Shown here: in pieces, positions 52,417 through 63,000 of the stretch
How positions within the stretch are numbered: the stretch's first letter is position 1
How the letters are laid out: every line of letters starts with the position of its first letter
Origin: G963556115 sp963677015
GTDB lineage: Bacteria > Planctomycetota > SZUA-567
Direction of reading: 5' to 3'
Assembly: GCA_963677015.1 (NCBI GenBank)
Contig: OY781533.1
Location: 3,472,001-3,536,000 of the forward strand
DNA length: 64,000 nucleotides
The notes under the pieces: model-generated
What the model was told of the DNA's origin: nothing
Databases searched by the model: none
What the model saw: the letters and a program-made list of their open reading frames with translations, nothing else
Program-made: the position numbers and the translations under genes

Positions 52417-54312
52417 ATGAAGATATACTCAGCGCTTATATTATTGCTGTTAACCTGCATCCTGCCGCTGTCTTCCGCTATTGCTGCAGACGCACCCAGA
52501 AAAAAAATTCTCTATGTTGATTCATACAATGCCAACATCTGGAGTTCAACCATAGAAAAAGGGATACGTTCCGTTTTAAAAAACCACAAAGAAATAGAGC
52601 TGCGGGTTTTCAGAATGAAAACCAAAAGCAACAATACTGAAGAATTTAAAATTAACGCCGGCAAAAAAGCGCACGAACTGATAGAGAGCTGGAAACCAGA
52701 CCTGGTTATTACTTCAGATGATAATGCCGCGAAATATCTTATAGTTCCATACTATCTTGATTCCGATCTTCCCTTTGTCTTCTGCGGCATAAATTACGAT
52801 GCCAGCGCCTATAATTTCCCGAAAAAAAATATAACCGGCATGATTGAAGTATTCCTGCTGGATGAGTCTTTAAATCTGCTAAAAAATTATGCCGCCGGAG
52901 ACCGTATAGGGTTACTGGCCGCCAAAAACCTCAGTTCACAGAAAGCTTATGAATATCTCAAAAATACAAGTCATATTAAATTTTCAGACGTTAGAATGAT
53001 AGAAACATTTTCAGAACTTAAGAAAAATTTTATTGATATTCAGAAAAATGTTGATCTGCTCTGTACCCTTGATCTTTATTCCGTCAAGGACTTTAATCTT
53101 GATGAAATGATCAGATTCGCCGAAAAAAACACCCGCATTCCTTCAACTGCTGCAGTTTTCACCTCCATCAGATACAGCCTGCTAGGCACACCAAAAGCCG
53201 GTGAAGAACAGGGAGAGTGGGCGGCAAACACCGCTCTTGATATTCTAAACGGCAAATCTCCTGCCGATATTCCAATTACCCGCAATTCTCAAGGCAAATT
53301 TTATCTTAATATCAACATCGCTAAACAACTCGGCATAAAGTTTCCAATTGACCTGCTGGATAATGCCCACCTTATCACCCAAAAAAACCATCGTGTACTC
53401 TTTCTCAGCTATACCAGTAAAAGAGAAAAACATAAATACGGCATTGACAGCATTGAAGACGGAGTACTTTCAACATTTAAAATAAACCATATCAGTGACC
53501 AGGAATACGATAACACTGAAAGCGATATCGAGTACCGCTCGGACAAAAGCATATTTGCCTTACCGCTTTCCGCCAAAGAATTTTCAAATTTTTCTGATTC
53601 TGCAATTAAACTTATAACCGAATTCAATCCTGAGGTCATAATAACACCTTATTCACCGGAAATTATGCCTTTCATCAATAAATATTCGGAAAAAATACCT
53701 GCAAAAATAATTCTCTGTATCGCTAACTGCGACATAACATCCTATAACCCTGATGCACAGAATATAATTCTTCTCGAAGACTTCACAATTCTTAAAAATG
53801 CCCTTGAAATGGCCCGAAAATATGCAGACGGTAAAAAAATCGGTTATCTTGCAATAAAAACACCAACCGCCACCGACACTATCAACACACTGGCCCGCAA
53901 ACTTGGTATCAAATTTACCGAAGGAAATCTAGTGGATACATTTGAAAATTTGAAAGAGAAATTTCTACAATTGCAGCAAAAAGTAGATATCTTATGCTTT
54001 TTCAGTATCTGCAAAATTCCGGACTGGCAGGATAATGACGCTGTGGAATTCTTCATGAAAAATACCAAAGTTCCTACAATCGCCTTTACGGGAAGACAAA
54101 AACTTTATGCTCTGATAAAAATTGAGCAGCTGCCGGAAGAGCAGGGATGGGCCGCCGGCACCATAGCGCTTGACATCATTCACAATAAACAAGTACCGGA
54201 TATCAGCAAGCTAAATCACGCCAGCTCGACATTACGCTTCAATAAAGAACTGGCAGATAAACTGGGTATAAAATTTCCCGAAGAAATATTTAACAGTTCC
54301 TCTATCAGATAA
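52417..54312 (+). CDS. Secreted double TrpX-like (ABC_sub_bind) sensor/binding protein
   Basis: A 631-residue secreted protein with a signal peptide (hydrophobic run about 6-23; cut near IAADA). Two tandem substrate-binding domains follow: the first (about 28-310) begins KKILYVDSYNANIWSSTI and includes ITSDDNAAKYLIVPYY and VFCGINYDA; the second (about 325-620) begins RVLFLSYTSKREK and is more diverged. Each ends in a similar motif (GIKFPIDL; GIKFPEEIF), with NGKSPADIPI/HNKQVPDISK, showing duplication. Such domains bind amino acids or other small ligands. No permease is nearby; a hybrid histidine kinase starts 33 bases downstream, so it probably presents a ligand to that kinase. Confidence 0.75.
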   Translation: MKIYSALILLLLTCILPLSSAIAADAPRKKILYVDSYNANIWSSTIEKGIRSVLKNHKEIELRVFRMKTKSNNTEEFKINAGKKAHELIESWKPDLVITSDDNAAKYLIVPYYLDSDLPFVFCGINYDASAYNFPKKNITGMIEVFLLDESLNLLKNYAAGDRIGLLAAKNLSSQKAYEYLKNTSHIKFSDVRMIETFSELKKNFIDIQKNVDLLCTLDLYSVKDFNLDEMIRFAEKNTRIPSTAAVFTSIRYSLLGTPKAGEEQGEWAANTALDILNGKSPADIPITRNSQGKFYLNINIAKQLGIKFPIDLLDNAHLITQKNHRVLFLSYTSKREKHKYGIDSIEDGVLSTFKINHISDQEYDNTESDIEYRSDKSIFALPLSAKEFSNFSDSAIKLITEFNPEVIITPYSPEIMPFINKYSEKIPAKIILCIANCDITSYNPDAQNIILLEDFTILKNALEMARKYADGKKIGYLAIKTPTATDTINTLARKLGIKFTEGNLVDTFENLKEKFLQLQQKVDILCFFSICKIPDWQDNDAVEFFMKNTKVPTIAFTGRQKLYALIKIEQLPEEQGWAAGTIALDIIHNKQVPDISKLNHASSTLRFNKELADKLGIKFPEEIFNSSSIR

Positions 54313-54345
54313 CTATTTTAATCATTTTTCAGCATACAAGATAAT

Positions 54346-56679
54346 ATGAAAACTAAACTCCGCTATAATTCAATCACATTCAAAATATTATTCCTGGTTA
54401 TAATTTTTTATGTCCTTACCGCCATAATTATTATTTCCGTTGTCGATTATAAACTCCGTGACATAAGCAATAATAACCAGCAAAAGAACTACGCTGAAAA
54501 ACTGAATCTTATCTTATCACGACTACATGATTATAATGATCGCCTTACAAAAACCGGCGCAGTTGAACTGTATCTCGAAGATTATCAGAACCTTGCTCTT
54601 TCACGTCTGGAAAATAATTATTTCAAGAATTATTTCAAAAATACAGCCTATAATGATTATCCCATGATAATTGATCAAAAAGGCAATATTCTACTCTCAC
54701 AAAATAATGCTCTCAGCAACACGCTGATAAATTTAACCGATAACCTGCAGAAAAATTCAACCGGCAAATTTACTGAAAAAAACTTTACCTTTAAAGGTAA
54801 GAGATATTGGAGCCTATATACAGAATTTTCCGAATGGAAATGGACAATAGCCTACGTTATTCCACTTTCCATTAAGTATGCCCAAGCCACAAAACTACAA
54901 AACAACCTGATTATCATAATGTTTATCAGCACCTTCTGTTCACTGGTATTACTGACAATTATTCTTTCAAAAATAATTAGGCCAATTATATTACTTACAA
55001 AAATTGCTGACACAATAGCCAAAGGCAACCTTGAGCCTCCAATATCTTTTCTGTCAAATGATGAAATAGGCCAGCTGGCACAAGCATTTGAGAAGATGCG
55101 ACTGTCAATAAAAGAACAGATTCTTCAGCTTAATGAAGAAGTACGTGAACGTAAACAGGCGGAAAATAATTTGTTTGTAACTATGAATTCAATCGGTGAC
55201 GCGGTCATATCCACAGATAACAACGGCAGAATAATCCATATGAACCCCGTAGCTATGAAACTTACAGGATACCGGATCGCAGAAGCGCTAGGCAAGCCAC
55301 TACTGGATATTTTCAATATTATAAACGGAGATAACCGTAAACAATGTATCAGTCCTGTAGATAAGGTTCTTGCAACCGGAGAAATAATCAATCTGGAGAA
55401 TCATACCATACTGGTAGATAGAGAAGGAAACGAATATCATATTGCTGACAGCGGTGCCCCTATCCGTGGCGATTCCGATGAAATTCTCGGCGTAGTACTG
55501 GTTTTTCGTGATATTACCGAACAATACAAACTGGAACAGCAACTGAGACAATCTGATAAAATGCAGGCCATCGGACAGCTAGCCGGCGGTATTGCCCATG
55601 ATTTCAACAATATGCTAGGAGGAATAATCGGAGCTGCAGAAATACTTCACAACCACCTTAATGGAACCAAACAGGCTGAAGAGCTGCACTCTATTATTAT
55701 CAATGCCGCTGATCGCGCCGCTGAACTGACCCAACAGCTACTGGCATTTTCACGGAGTAAAAAAATCACCTCTACTGCAATTAATATCCATGATATTATT
55801 CAGGATTCTCTCTCACTGCTGCAACGAACCATTGATAAATCCATTATCATAATACCCGAACTGAATGCTGTAAATGACACAATTATCGGAGATCCCGCAC
55901 AAATTCAAAATATAATTATAAATCTCGGTATTAACGCTTCACATGCCATGTCAGATGGCGGCAGCATTACTATAAAAACTGCCAATAAACACCTCAGTTC
56001 TGAATACTGCGAAAAAAGTAATTTTGAGCTTACCTGCGGTGATTATATCGAAATCAGTGTAACTGACACCGGATGCGGTATAAGTCCGGCGGTACAGAGC
56101 AGGATATTTGAACCATTTTTCACTACGAAATCCGAAGGCAAAGGCACCGGACTCGGGCTTTCCGCTGTATATGGCAATGTGATTCAGCATCACGGAGAGA
56201 TTAGTATAAACAGCGCTATCAATAAAGGAACAACTTTCAACATTCTCTTCCCTCTAACTGAAAAACGTAAAAACCCCGATGAGGCACAACACAGCAATAA
56301 CCAGAAAGGACATGGAACCATTCTAATAATTGACGACGAAAGTTTTATCCGAACTGCAGCAAAAGCCATATTAACCGATGCCGGATACAGCGTAATGCTG
56401 GCTGAAAACGGTCAGGAAGGAATTGAAATTTTCATCAAAAACAAAGATCGGATTGATCTGATAATACTAGATATGATTATGCCGGTTATGAACGGGAAAG
56501 AATGTTTCAATAATTTAATCCAGATTGATCCTGACGCCAAAGTTATTCTCGCATCAGGTTATTCAAAAGACGAAGATATTGACAAAATGAAAAAGAATAA
56601 TCTTACAGCCTTTATCTCCAAGCCTTATCGCTCCCAGCAACTGCTACAGCTTGTCGATAAAATTATTAATAACCTCTGA
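54346..56679 (+). CDS. Membrane hybrid sensor histidine kinase (Cache-HAMP-PAS-HisKA-HATPase-REC)
   Basis: A 777-residue two-component kinase. Helix 1 (about 12-36), a periplasmic Cache-like sensor (about 40-180, YPMIIDQKGNILLSQNN), helix 2 (about 187-207), HAMP, a PAS domain (about 275-400, GDAVISTDNNGRIIHMNP), HisKA with the phosphorylated histidine in GGIAHDFNNMLGG, HATPase with DTGCGISPAVQ and GTGLGLSAVYG, and a receiver (about 660-775) with ILDMIMPVMNGKE and the lysine in ISKPYR. It lacks an output domain, so an external response regulator or a phosphorelay is needed; none is adjacent. Confidence 0.88.
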   Translation: MKTKLRYNSITFKILFLVIIFYVLTAIIIISVVDYKLRDISNNNQQKNYAEKLNLILSRLHDYNDRLTKTGAVELYLEDYQNLALSRLENNYFKNYFKNTAYNDYPMIIDQKGNILLSQNNALSNTLINLTDNLQKNSTGKFTEKNFTFKGKRYWSLYTEFSEWKWTIAYVIPLSIKYAQATKLQNNLIIIMFISTFCSLVLLTIILSKIIRPIILLTKIADTIAKGNLEPPISFLSNDEIGQLAQAFEKMRLSIKEQILQLNEEVRERKQAENNLFVTMNSIGDAVISTDNNGRIIHMNPVAMKLTGYRIAEALGKPLLDIFNIINGDNRKQCISPVDKVLATGEIINLENHTILVDREGNEYHIADSGAPIRGDSDEILGVVLVFRDITEQYKLEQQLRQSDKMQAIGQLAGGIAHDFNNMLGGIIGAAEILHNHLNGTKQAEELHSIIINAADRAAELTQQLLAFSRSKKITSTAINIHDIIQDSLSLLQRTIDKSIIIIPELNAVNDTIIGDPAQIQNIIINLGINASHAMSDGGSITIKTANKHLSSEYCEKSNFELTCGDYIEISVTDTGCGISPAVQSRIFEPFFTTKSEGKGTGLGLSAVYGNVIQHHGEISINSAINKGTTFNILFPLTEKRKNPDEAQHSNNQKGHGTILIIDDESFIRTAAKAILTDAGYSVMLAENGQEGIEIFIKNKDRIDLIILDMIMPVMNGKECFNNLIQIDPDAKVILASGYSKDEDIDKMKKNNLTAFISKPYRSQQLLQLVDKIINNL

Positions 56680-56783
56680 TATCAGAAAGCAACTCCAGCT
56701 CATATATCTGTAAACTGTGAGATATAATAAATCATAGTATTACTAATTTAAGCGATAAATTTTTATTATACCATAATATAATA

Positions 56784-56819
56784 AAAATTGAACTGCCCAT
56801 AAAATAGCAGTTCAATTTT
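56784..56819. terminator. Bidirectional terminator
   Basis: A perfect 13-bp stem (AAAATTGAACTGC) with a 10-base loop, between the kinase and the convergent aldo/keto reductase gene. Confidence 0.8.
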
Positions 56820-56859
56820 AAATTATCAGATAACAAGCATTATCTTTTGATTCCTAAAC

Positions 56860-57888
56860 TTACTGGGCAATATTACCGTCAACATCCCAGAGATCTTCCC
56901 AGGTCTGATTATCTTTCCAGAGAAATACCTGTCCTTTAATAAGGCGGTTGTTCTTATCTATAGCCTTGATTGCGTCCATCTCAGCCGGCGAAAGCGGATC
57001 CTCGGTAACACTCTTGAGATTTCCCAGATAATTTCTCTTCTTGGTAGAGAATGGGATAGGCACCTGCCAGCGCTGGGCTGCCCATTTCACACATATCACC
57101 GCCGGATGCACTCCATGCCGCTGCGCAATTTCAACAATAACCGGATCCTCAATATCCACGGTATCATCCGGTGTCTTATCACGTTCCGGGCGCATAGGAG
57201 AACCAATTGGACAGAATCCGATCGGAACAATATCATTTTCCATACAGAAACTATGCAGCTCTTCCTGCTGAAAATGCGGATGCAGTTCCATCTCATTTAC
57301 CGCCGGTTTTATGCGGCAGTCCTGCAGCAGCAGTTTGAGTTTTGGCAGGGTCATATTGGAAGTACCAATATTTCTGACCAGCCCCATATCAACCAGCTCT
57401 TCAAGCTTCCTCCAGGTCTTCATATAATTCTCATGAATATACGGTTTTGCATTAGCACTGCGGGAAGTAACATCACATCCTATTGGATGAAAATTAGGAA
57501 ATGGCCAATGAATCAGAAACAGATCGAGATAATCAAGCTGCAGATTCCGCAAGGTCTCTTTAAATGCAGGAATCACATCATCTTCAGAATGTTTGTCATT
57601 CCAGAGCTTTGAGGTTATAAATAATTCATTACGTGGTATTCCTCCTTCCATTATCCTCTGGAATACCTTACCTATTTTATCCTCATTGCCATAAATAGCC
57701 GCACAGTCAAAATGCCTGTATCCTACAGCAGCCGCTCCCAAAACCGCCTCGGCAACCTCTTCATGACTGACTCTATCAGAACCAAAAGTCCCGATACCGA
57801 TACCAGGAATAATGTCACCAGTATATAATTTACGCTGTGGAACCAGATTTGGATCGATACCATCTGGATCAATTCTGAATTCTTCCAT
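56860..57888 (-). CDS. Aldo/keto reductase
   Basis: A 342-residue NAD(P)H-dependent aldo/keto reductase. The catalytic tetrad is present in HFDCAAIYGNEDKIGK (Asp, Tyr), ITSKLWND (Lys) and LDLFLIHWPF (His). The coenzyme end is seen in IPFSTKKRNYLGNLKSV. It reduces aldehydes or sugars. It has its own terminator and is divergent from the TetR-pump operon, separated by 351 bases. Confidence 0.9.
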   Translation of the reverse strand: MEEFRIDPDGIDPNLVPQRKLYTGDIIPGIGIGTFGSDRVSHEEVAEAVLGAAAVGYRHFDCAAIYGNEDKIGKVFQRIMEGGIPRNELFITSKLWNDKHSEDDVIPAFKETLRNLQLDYLDLFLIHWPFPNFHPIGCDVTSRSANAKPYIHENYMKTWRKLEELVDMGLVRNIGTSNMTLPKLKLLLQDCRIKPAVNEMELHPHFQQEELHSFCMENDIVPIGFCPIGSPMRPERDKTPDDTVDIEDPVIVEIAQRHGVHPAVICVKWAAQRWQVPIPFSTKKRNYLGNLKSVTEDPLSPAEMDAIKAIDKNNRLIKGQVFLWKDNQTWEDLWDVDGNIAQ

Positions 57889-58158
57889 TATTTCTCCTCA
57901 ATTAATTTTAGCAGACCAGTAAACAGCCTTAATAACAAGCAATATAATATTTACTATACACCCTTAAAACCGCTTAATCAATACGCATTTTGCGAACAAA
58001 AATCATTATTTTGCGAAATAAACCTTTAGTATCCTCTATAAATTTTTTTAAAAATCTGTTAGTGACAAATATTTTATAACTATTTATGAAATATACATTT
58101 TAGTATAATTCAAATATTAAAACATATTTTTCAAACAAAAAATTCAAGCTTAATTTTA

Positions 58159-58196
58159 AAACAAACATTTGACTTGCTGCTTTGTTTGTTTATACT
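58159..58196 (+). promoter_or_regulatory. Promoter with overlapping inverted repeat (candidate TetR operator)
   Basis: TTGACT (58169) and TATACT (58191) are 16 bases apart. A perfect 9-bp inverted repeat AAACAAACA (58159-58167) and TGTTTGTTT (58183-58191) brackets the -35 and reaches the -10. It would suit self-repression by the TetR protein encoded just downstream. The 351-base gap 57889-58239 shows nothing else certain. Confidence 0.6.
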
Positions 58197-58239
58197 GGAT
58201 CTAACTGATACTAATTAAAACTACAGACAGAGGTAAAAA

Positions 58240-58908
58240 ATGATGGACGAAAAACATATGAGCAAGACCCAGCTGAAGCTTATCAATACAGCTGGACCGC
58301 TATTCGCGGAGGATGGTCTAAAAGGCACTAGAATACGAGCAATCACTGAAAAAGCCGGAGTAAATGTAGCAGGTATCAATTATCATTTCGGCAGCAAGGA
58401 AAAACTGTACAAAGCGGTAGTTGATTTTGTCTTTTACAAAATAGGTTATATTAATATTGGAACTTTCTGGAACAACCTTCCTGAAGAAGAAAAGACCGAG
58501 GATGGTGTCTGCAGAATGATTCATAACTGTCTCAATGTGATATTCACCAAATTATTCAAAAGTGACCACCCCCTCTGGTACTTCAAAATAGTGCATAGAG
58601 TGCTGGCGGAGGAAGAAAAAAGTTTAAAAGACTTTGATGAAGATGTATATCAAAAGGATTTTGTTGCAGTTCAGAAAATTCACGAAATATTCAATAAAAA
58701 TATTAATGAATGGGAAATAGAGGCCTGGCTGGCTATCTGGTATGGGCAAACTATCGGTATGAATATACTCATGCCTAAGAAAATGCTCGAGCATACCGGT
58801 GACAATGAGCAAATACAAGGCTATCTCAATGCAGTACTGGATAACACCTATATCGCCATAACCTCACTGCTCAAAGCCGACAAACATATTAAAGCCGAAA
58901 AATATTAA
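58240..58908 (+). CDS. TetR-family repressor of the efflux operon
   Basis: A 222-residue TetR regulator. The N-terminal helix-turn-helix reads LKGTRIRAITEKAGVNVAGI followed by NYHFGSKEKLYKAVV, the family signature. The C-terminal two-thirds is helical, with no motif that reveals a ligand. It is first gene of an operon with the membrane fusion protein (30 bases downstream) and RND pump, so it probably represses them and itself; a candidate operator overlaps the promoter. Confidence 0.88.
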   Translation: MMDEKHMSKTQLKLINTAGPLFAEDGLKGTRIRAITEKAGVNVAGINYHFGSKEKLYKAVVDFVFYKIGYINIGTFWNNLPEEEKTEDGVCRMIHNCLNVIFTKLFKSDHPLWYFKIVHRVLAEEEKSLKDFDEDVYQKDFVAVQKIHEIFNKNINEWEIEAWLAIWYGQTIGMNILMPKKMLEHTGDNEQIQGYLNAVLDNTYIAITSLLKADKHIKAEKY

Positions 58909-58938
58909 CTTGTTATAGAAAATAATCAGGAGAAAAAA

Positions 58939-60021
58939 ATGTCAAAGCTTATAAAAACCTTGACGATTATAGTTATTATCTGCCTCGCAGGAGCTGGTGT
59001 TTTCTATTTCACCGCTCAGGCCAAGGAAAACACAAAGAAGTATGATCCCAAAGCAAAACCTGTTAAAACAATTATCGTTTCAAAAAGTAATCATATAAAG
59101 ACCCGTTCTTTCCCGGGAAAAGTACGAGCCAGCAAAAGAGTTGACCTCTCTTTTGAGGTCAGCGGTGTTCTTACCGATCTGCCTATCCGTGAAGGTATGC
59201 GGGTGAAGAAGGATCAGCTCATCGCCAAACTCGATCAGCGCACCTTTAAGAACAACGTACTGTCAGCTGAAGCGGACTTCACCGAAGCCAAACTGAACTA
59301 TGAACGAAAGACCAAACTGCACAAGGATAAAATTATTCCGCAGTCCGAACTTGATACTGCGAAATCCACCTTTGACCGCACCAAAGCAGCTCTGGAAATA
59401 GCCCGTAAAAATCTCTCAGACACCGAGCTTAAAGCTCCTTTTGACGGTATTATTGCCAGTAAGGATGTCGAAAATCATCAGCGGATTACCGCAACCGAAC
59501 AGATTGTCAGCCTGCAGGACATAACAAATATCGAAATCGCCATTCAGATCCCGGAATCCATTATGGTTTACGCCGCACCCAATGATTTTCATGACACGGT
59601 TACCGTTAAATTCGATGCCATCCCTGACAAAGAATTTGAAGCTACCGTGCATGAGTTCAGTATAGATGCTGACAGCCAGACCCAGACATATGAAATAGTC
59701 CTAATAATGCCTACCTCCCAAAAGTATAACTTTCTTCCGGGTATGACCGCTTCAGTAATTTCAAAGGATTTTATACGCCCCACTGAAGAACTGCTCAATA
59801 CTATCTGGCTTCCGGCAACCGCCGTTCAGGGAGAAGAGGAAGGCAATAAAACCTATGTTTATATAGTCACACCGGATAATACAGTTGAAAAGAGATATAT
59901 TGAAATCGGCAGTCCTACAAAATCAGGCATACCAGTAACCTCAGGCCTGAAAGAAGGGGAAAAAGTTATTATTGCCGGCAGCAGCTATCTCCAGAACGGC
60001 ATGAAAGTCCGCCCTTTATAA
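58939..60021 (+). CDS. RND efflux membrane fusion (periplasmic adaptor) protein
   Basis: A 360-residue adaptor with an N-terminal anchor (about 8-27). SFPGKVRASKRVDLSFEVSG begins the barrel-sandwich domain, LPIREGMRVKKDQLIAKLD is the lipoyl half, a coiled-coil hairpin lies at about 110-150, LKAPFDGIIASKDVE closes the lipoyl domain, and beta-barrel and membrane-proximal domains follow (GLKEGEKVIIAGSSYLQNG). It joins the RND pump to an outer-membrane channel, which is not encoded here. Confidence 0.9.
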   Translation: MSKLIKTLTIIVIICLAGAGVFYFTAQAKENTKKYDPKAKPVKTIIVSKSNHIKTRSFPGKVRASKRVDLSFEVSGVLTDLPIREGMRVKKDQLIAKLDQRTFKNNVLSAEADFTEAKLNYERKTKLHKDKIIPQSELDTAKSTFDRTKAALEIARKNLSDTELKAPFDGIIASKDVENHQRITATEQIVSLQDITNIEIAIQIPESIMVYAAPNDFHDTVTVKFDAIPDKEFEATVHEFSIDADSQTQTYEIVLIMPTSQKYNFLPGMTASVISKDFIRPTEELLNTIWLPATAVQGEEEGNKTYVYIVTPDNTVEKRYIEIGSPTKSGIPVTSGLKEGEKVIIAGSSYLQNGMKVRPL

Positions 60022-60085
60022 TTATGAAAAAATGCATTTATCAACTAAAACCCCATTATCCAGATAAAAAGATAGGGACATTTTA

Positions 60086-63000
60086 ATGAACATTACGAAA
60101 TACTCTATAGATAATCCGATAGTAACCTACACCCTGACACTTTTTGCTGTCATCGGCGGGATATTCTCCTACCTGCATCTCGGAAAACTTGAAGACCCCG
60201 AATACACTATTAAAGAAGCGGTTATCATCACCCAGTATCCCGGAGCAACGTCACAGGAGGTAGAAGAAGAAGTTACCGACAAGCTTGAAACCGCAATACA
60301 GCAGATGAAGCAGCTTGATAAAATCTGGTCTGAGAGCCGCCCCGGTCTCTCAATTATCCACGCTGAAATGCAGGACAAATTCGACAAAAGCTCACTACCG
60401 CAGGTATGGGATGAACTCAGACGTAAAATTCATGATGTACAGCCCGACCTTCCCACCGGTTGTGGCGATCCGACCGTCAATGACGATTTTGGTGATGTTT
60501 ACGGCGTTTATTTTGCTCTCACCGGTGAAGGTTACAGCAAACGCGAACTCTATGATTATGCCAAACTGCTTAAAAAAGAACTTCTACTCTGTGATAATGT
60601 CGCAAAGATAGAATTCAATGGTTATACCACCGAGGTTATATACATGGAAATAGCCAGAGCTAAAATGTCGCAGCTCGGTATTACCCCGGAAACTATCTTT
60701 CAGGCAATCAATGACCAGAATCTTGTCGGTAATGGCGGCAAAATTGATTATGACGGACATTATATAACCATCAACACCACCGGTTCATTTGATTCTATTG
60801 ACAGTATAAGCAACCTGCTTGTCCGAGGTTCCAACGCAGACAAACTGATCCGCGTCGGTGATATCGTAACCTTTAAACGCTCATATTATGAACCGGCCAG
60901 CAGTATTATGGAATATAACGGCATACCTGCAATAGGTATAGGCATTTCTACAATCCCCGGCACCAATGTTGTCGTTATGGGTAACGCGGTGGAGAAGAAA
61001 CTGCAGGAACTTGAAGAACGCACCCCAGTCGGCATGGAGCTCAAGCCGATTTATTTCCAGTCACAGATTGTTACCACCGCTATCAGCGGCTTTATAATCA
61101 ACCTTATCGAAGCAATTATAATTGTGGTCGTGCTGCTCTTTATATTTATGGGGCGCCACGAAGGTATCATTATCGGTATTGCCCTGCTGGTTACAATCCT
61201 CATGACCTTTATCGGCATGCAGTATCTGGAGGTTAATCTACAGCGTATCAGCCTCGGTGCCCTGATTATTGCTCTAGGGATGCTGGTGGATAACGCGATT
61301 GTGGTTGCCGAAGGTATTGTCATAAAAATGCAGCGCGGTGTTGAAAAACGTCTGGCCGCAGAGCAGACTGTAGATGAGACCAAATGGCCTCTGCTTGGCG
61401 CTACAATTATCGCTATCATTGCTTTCGCCTCTATCTCACTCTCACAGGATGCTTCCGGGGAGTTTATGGGCAGCCTCTTCACCGTAATCGCACTATCCCT
61501 GCTTATCAGCTGGATCACAGCCATTACTCTGACGCCTCTGCTGTGTATACACTTTATTACCAAAAAAGATGCCTCCGAAAAAGACCCGCACGATAACTTC
61601 TTCTTTAGAATTTATGCCCGGATTCTCAAAAAATGCATCAATCACCGTTACCTGGTGATACTGGTCATGCTGGGTCTGCTTATCTTCTCCGGCTACTGCT
61701 TTAAATTTGTAGACCAGACCTTCTTCCCATCCAGTACCCGTAATATGTTCCTGGTCGATATCTGGCTGCGGGAAGGCACACACATTGATAAAACAAATGC
61801 CGTAGCTCATGAAATTACGGAAAAACTTCGCAAGAACGAACATATCACTGATGTCGTACAGTTTACCGGTGAAGGAGGTCAGCGTTTTACTCTGACTTAC
61901 GCACCTGAAACAGCCAACTCCGCTTATGCCCAGCTGATGGTGTATACTCATAATTATGAAGAGATAGATCCTCTGCTGCCGGAATTAAGCAGAATGTTCC
62001 AGGACGAATACCCGGAGCTGCAGGCCAATATTAAAAAGATGGATATCGGTCCTTCTGCGGATGCGAAGATTGAAGCGAGATTTACCGGTCCGGATCAGCG
62101 AGTTCTGCATAAACTGGCAGACCAGGCGAAAGCCATATATGCCAAATACGGCATAAACAATGGTATAACCTATTTTATCCGTGATGACTGGCGCCAGCCT
62201 GTAGAAACTCTGAAAGTTAATATTGCTGATGCCAGAGCGAGAAATGCCGGAGTTTCACGTCCCGACATTAATGATGCCATCAGCAGCAATTTTACCGGCA
62301 GTGTTACCGGAGCATTCAGAGAAAAAGATGAGTCTCTACCGATTATTGCCCGGCCACCAGCTGCTGAACGTGATAATATAAGTGATCTGGCAGATATTCT
62401 TATCTGGTCTTCAGTACACGGAAAGCTGGTCCCTCTGACCCAGGTCGCGGACAATGTAAATCTTATCTGGAAAGATAATATTATCCGCAGAAGAAACAGA
62501 CAGCGCTGTATTACCGCACAATGCGAGCCAAAGAATATCTCTGCTATCAATCTATACCTGAAAATTAAATCGGAAATTGAAGCTATCAAGATGCCGCTGG
62601 GTTATCACATGGAATGGGGCGGTGAACCTGAATCTTCCGGAGACGCTCAGGAAAAGCTTCTGGCTAAATTCCCGCTCACTTTGCTGGCGATGTTTACAAT
62701 AGCTCTACTTTTATTCAAGACTTTACGCCATCCGGTAATTATCTTCCTCGGTCTGCCACTTTCAATTATCGGTATCACCTGGGGACTTCTTGCTTTCAAT
62801 GCCGCTTTCAGCTTCCCCGCACTGTTGGGTTTTCTCAGCCTGACGGGAATGCTGATAAAGAATGAAATTGTACTTCTGGATCAGATTAATCTTGAACGGG
62901 AAGCCGGAAAAGAACCGTTCAAAGCAATAATCGAAGCATCGATAAGCCGTGTGCGTCCAGTAAGTATGGCTGCGTTCACAACCGTACTTGGAATGCTCCC

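Noticed and set aside
52417..54312. Double binding protein as the binding component of an ABC transporter operon
   Set aside because: The sugar ABC operon just upstream has its own binding protein and a strong terminator; the neighbour is a kinase.
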